The notes under the pieces are model-generated. The model was not told the origin of the DNA, ran no database searches, and saw nothing but the letters and a program-made list of their open reading frames with translations. A stretch of DNA of 64,000 nucleotides from CAVXHQ01 sp963761735 (GTDB lineage: Bacteria > Pseudomonadota > Alphaproteobacteria > Rhodobacterales > Rhodobacteraceae): assembly GCA_963761735.1 (NCBI GenBank), contig CAVXHQ010000001.1, positions 620,001 through 684,000 on the forward strand, read 5' to 3'. This document shows positions 63,890 to 64,000 of the stretch, one piece after another; the stretch's first letter is position 1; every line of letters starts with the position of its first letter. The translations under genes were made by a program, and so were the position numbers.

Positions 63890-64000
63890 CTGTCAAGTCC
63901 ATCGCGGGAGTTGAGGGACTTCCCGGTTCTTTCTTTGGAGTTCGTAAGTGGCTCACTCGAATGCAAATTCCGACGACGCTGGTCGGTAAGAATTTGACTT
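63883..64000 (+). CDS. Mu-type transposase A, N-terminal part (runs off the window)
   Basis: From the ATG at 63883: MLTVKSIAGVEGLPGSFFGV, then RKWLTRMQIPTTLVGKNLT, still open at the window edge. This matches the N-terminal DNA-binding (HTH_Tnp_Mu_1) domain of MuA-like transposases, which binds the internal activation site. It overlaps the Ner-like gene by 7 bp. Only 39 residues are seen, so identity rests on this motif and the gene order repressor - Ner - transposase. Confidence 0.75.
   Translation, partial: MLTVKSIAGVEGLPGSFFGVRKWLTRMQIPTTLVGKNLT

Overview
The window is about 64 kb of GC-rich, densely coding DNA from an alphaproteobacterium. The gene content and order fit a Rhodobacterales (Roseobacter-type) chromosome. 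Supporting signs are the siroheme/sulfite block with DUF2849 and DUF934, fumC followed by DUF4169 and ribbon-helix-helix genes, an alphaproteobacterial SspB, a free-standing methyl-THF:corrinoid methyltransferase next to metF, and an infC with an ATA start. This placement is inferred from recalled family patterns; no database was searched.

Layout. (1) 1-11.3 kb: a sugar or cyclitol catabolic locus with a Gfo/Idh/MocA oxidoreductase, an IolE-like TIM-barrel protein, two LacI regulators, a phytanoyl-CoA-type dioxygenase, a CRTAC1-like repeat protein, a XylFGH-type ABC transporter and an aldo/keto reductase. Near-identical LacI-type palindromes (core TGAAACCGGTTTCA) lie upstream of several of these genes, which suggests one regulon. 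(2) 11.8-18.9 kb: an SOS1-like Na+/H+ antiporter split by a one-base frameshift, a DUF4864 protein, a histidine kinase with two paralogous receiver proteins, and an IS481-family element. (3) 19-26.6 kb: a P450, an Lrp regulator and the assimilatory sulfur operon cysG-DUF2849-cysI-cysH-DUF934 followed by a ferredoxin-NADP reductase. (4) 26.6-32.6 kb: a very Ala/Glu-rich membrane-anchored protein, infC, small exported proteins and a molybdoenzyme-maturation operon (DUF1203, XdhC, MoeA-like). (5) 33-47 kb: housekeeping genes (gcdH, pyrC, pyrE, dnaB, rlmE, corrinoid methyltransferase, metF, ppx) and a second antiporter. (6) 47.2-52.7 kb: a glucoside cluster (alpha-glucosidase, LacI regulator, beta-glucosidase, glucokinase) without a transporter. 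(7) 53.3-60.9 kb: sspB, fumC, small DNA-binding proteins, a P450 with a membrane hydrolase, msrA and selO.

The last 3 kb (60.97-64.0 kb) is a mobile-element scar. It holds a decayed tRNA 3' half, a tyrosine-integrase pseudogene whose ATG appears to have become AGG, an IS256 remnant inverted against it, and an IS3-family transposase with a frameshift and a stop. After a 12-G run come the first genes of what looks like a Mu-type prophage: a CI-like repressor leftward, then a Ner-like protein and the N terminus of a MuA-type transposase rightward, running off the window.

Two repeat themes cut across the annotation. A 46-bp element made of two 21-bp palindromes joined by ACGT occurs three times, always tightly between genes; two copies almost exactly fill convergent gene junctions. 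Short tandem repeats with 15-17 bp units occur at four places, mostly in intergenic DNA and once in the 3' end of a gene. No rRNA gene, intact tRNA gene or CRISPR array was seen.
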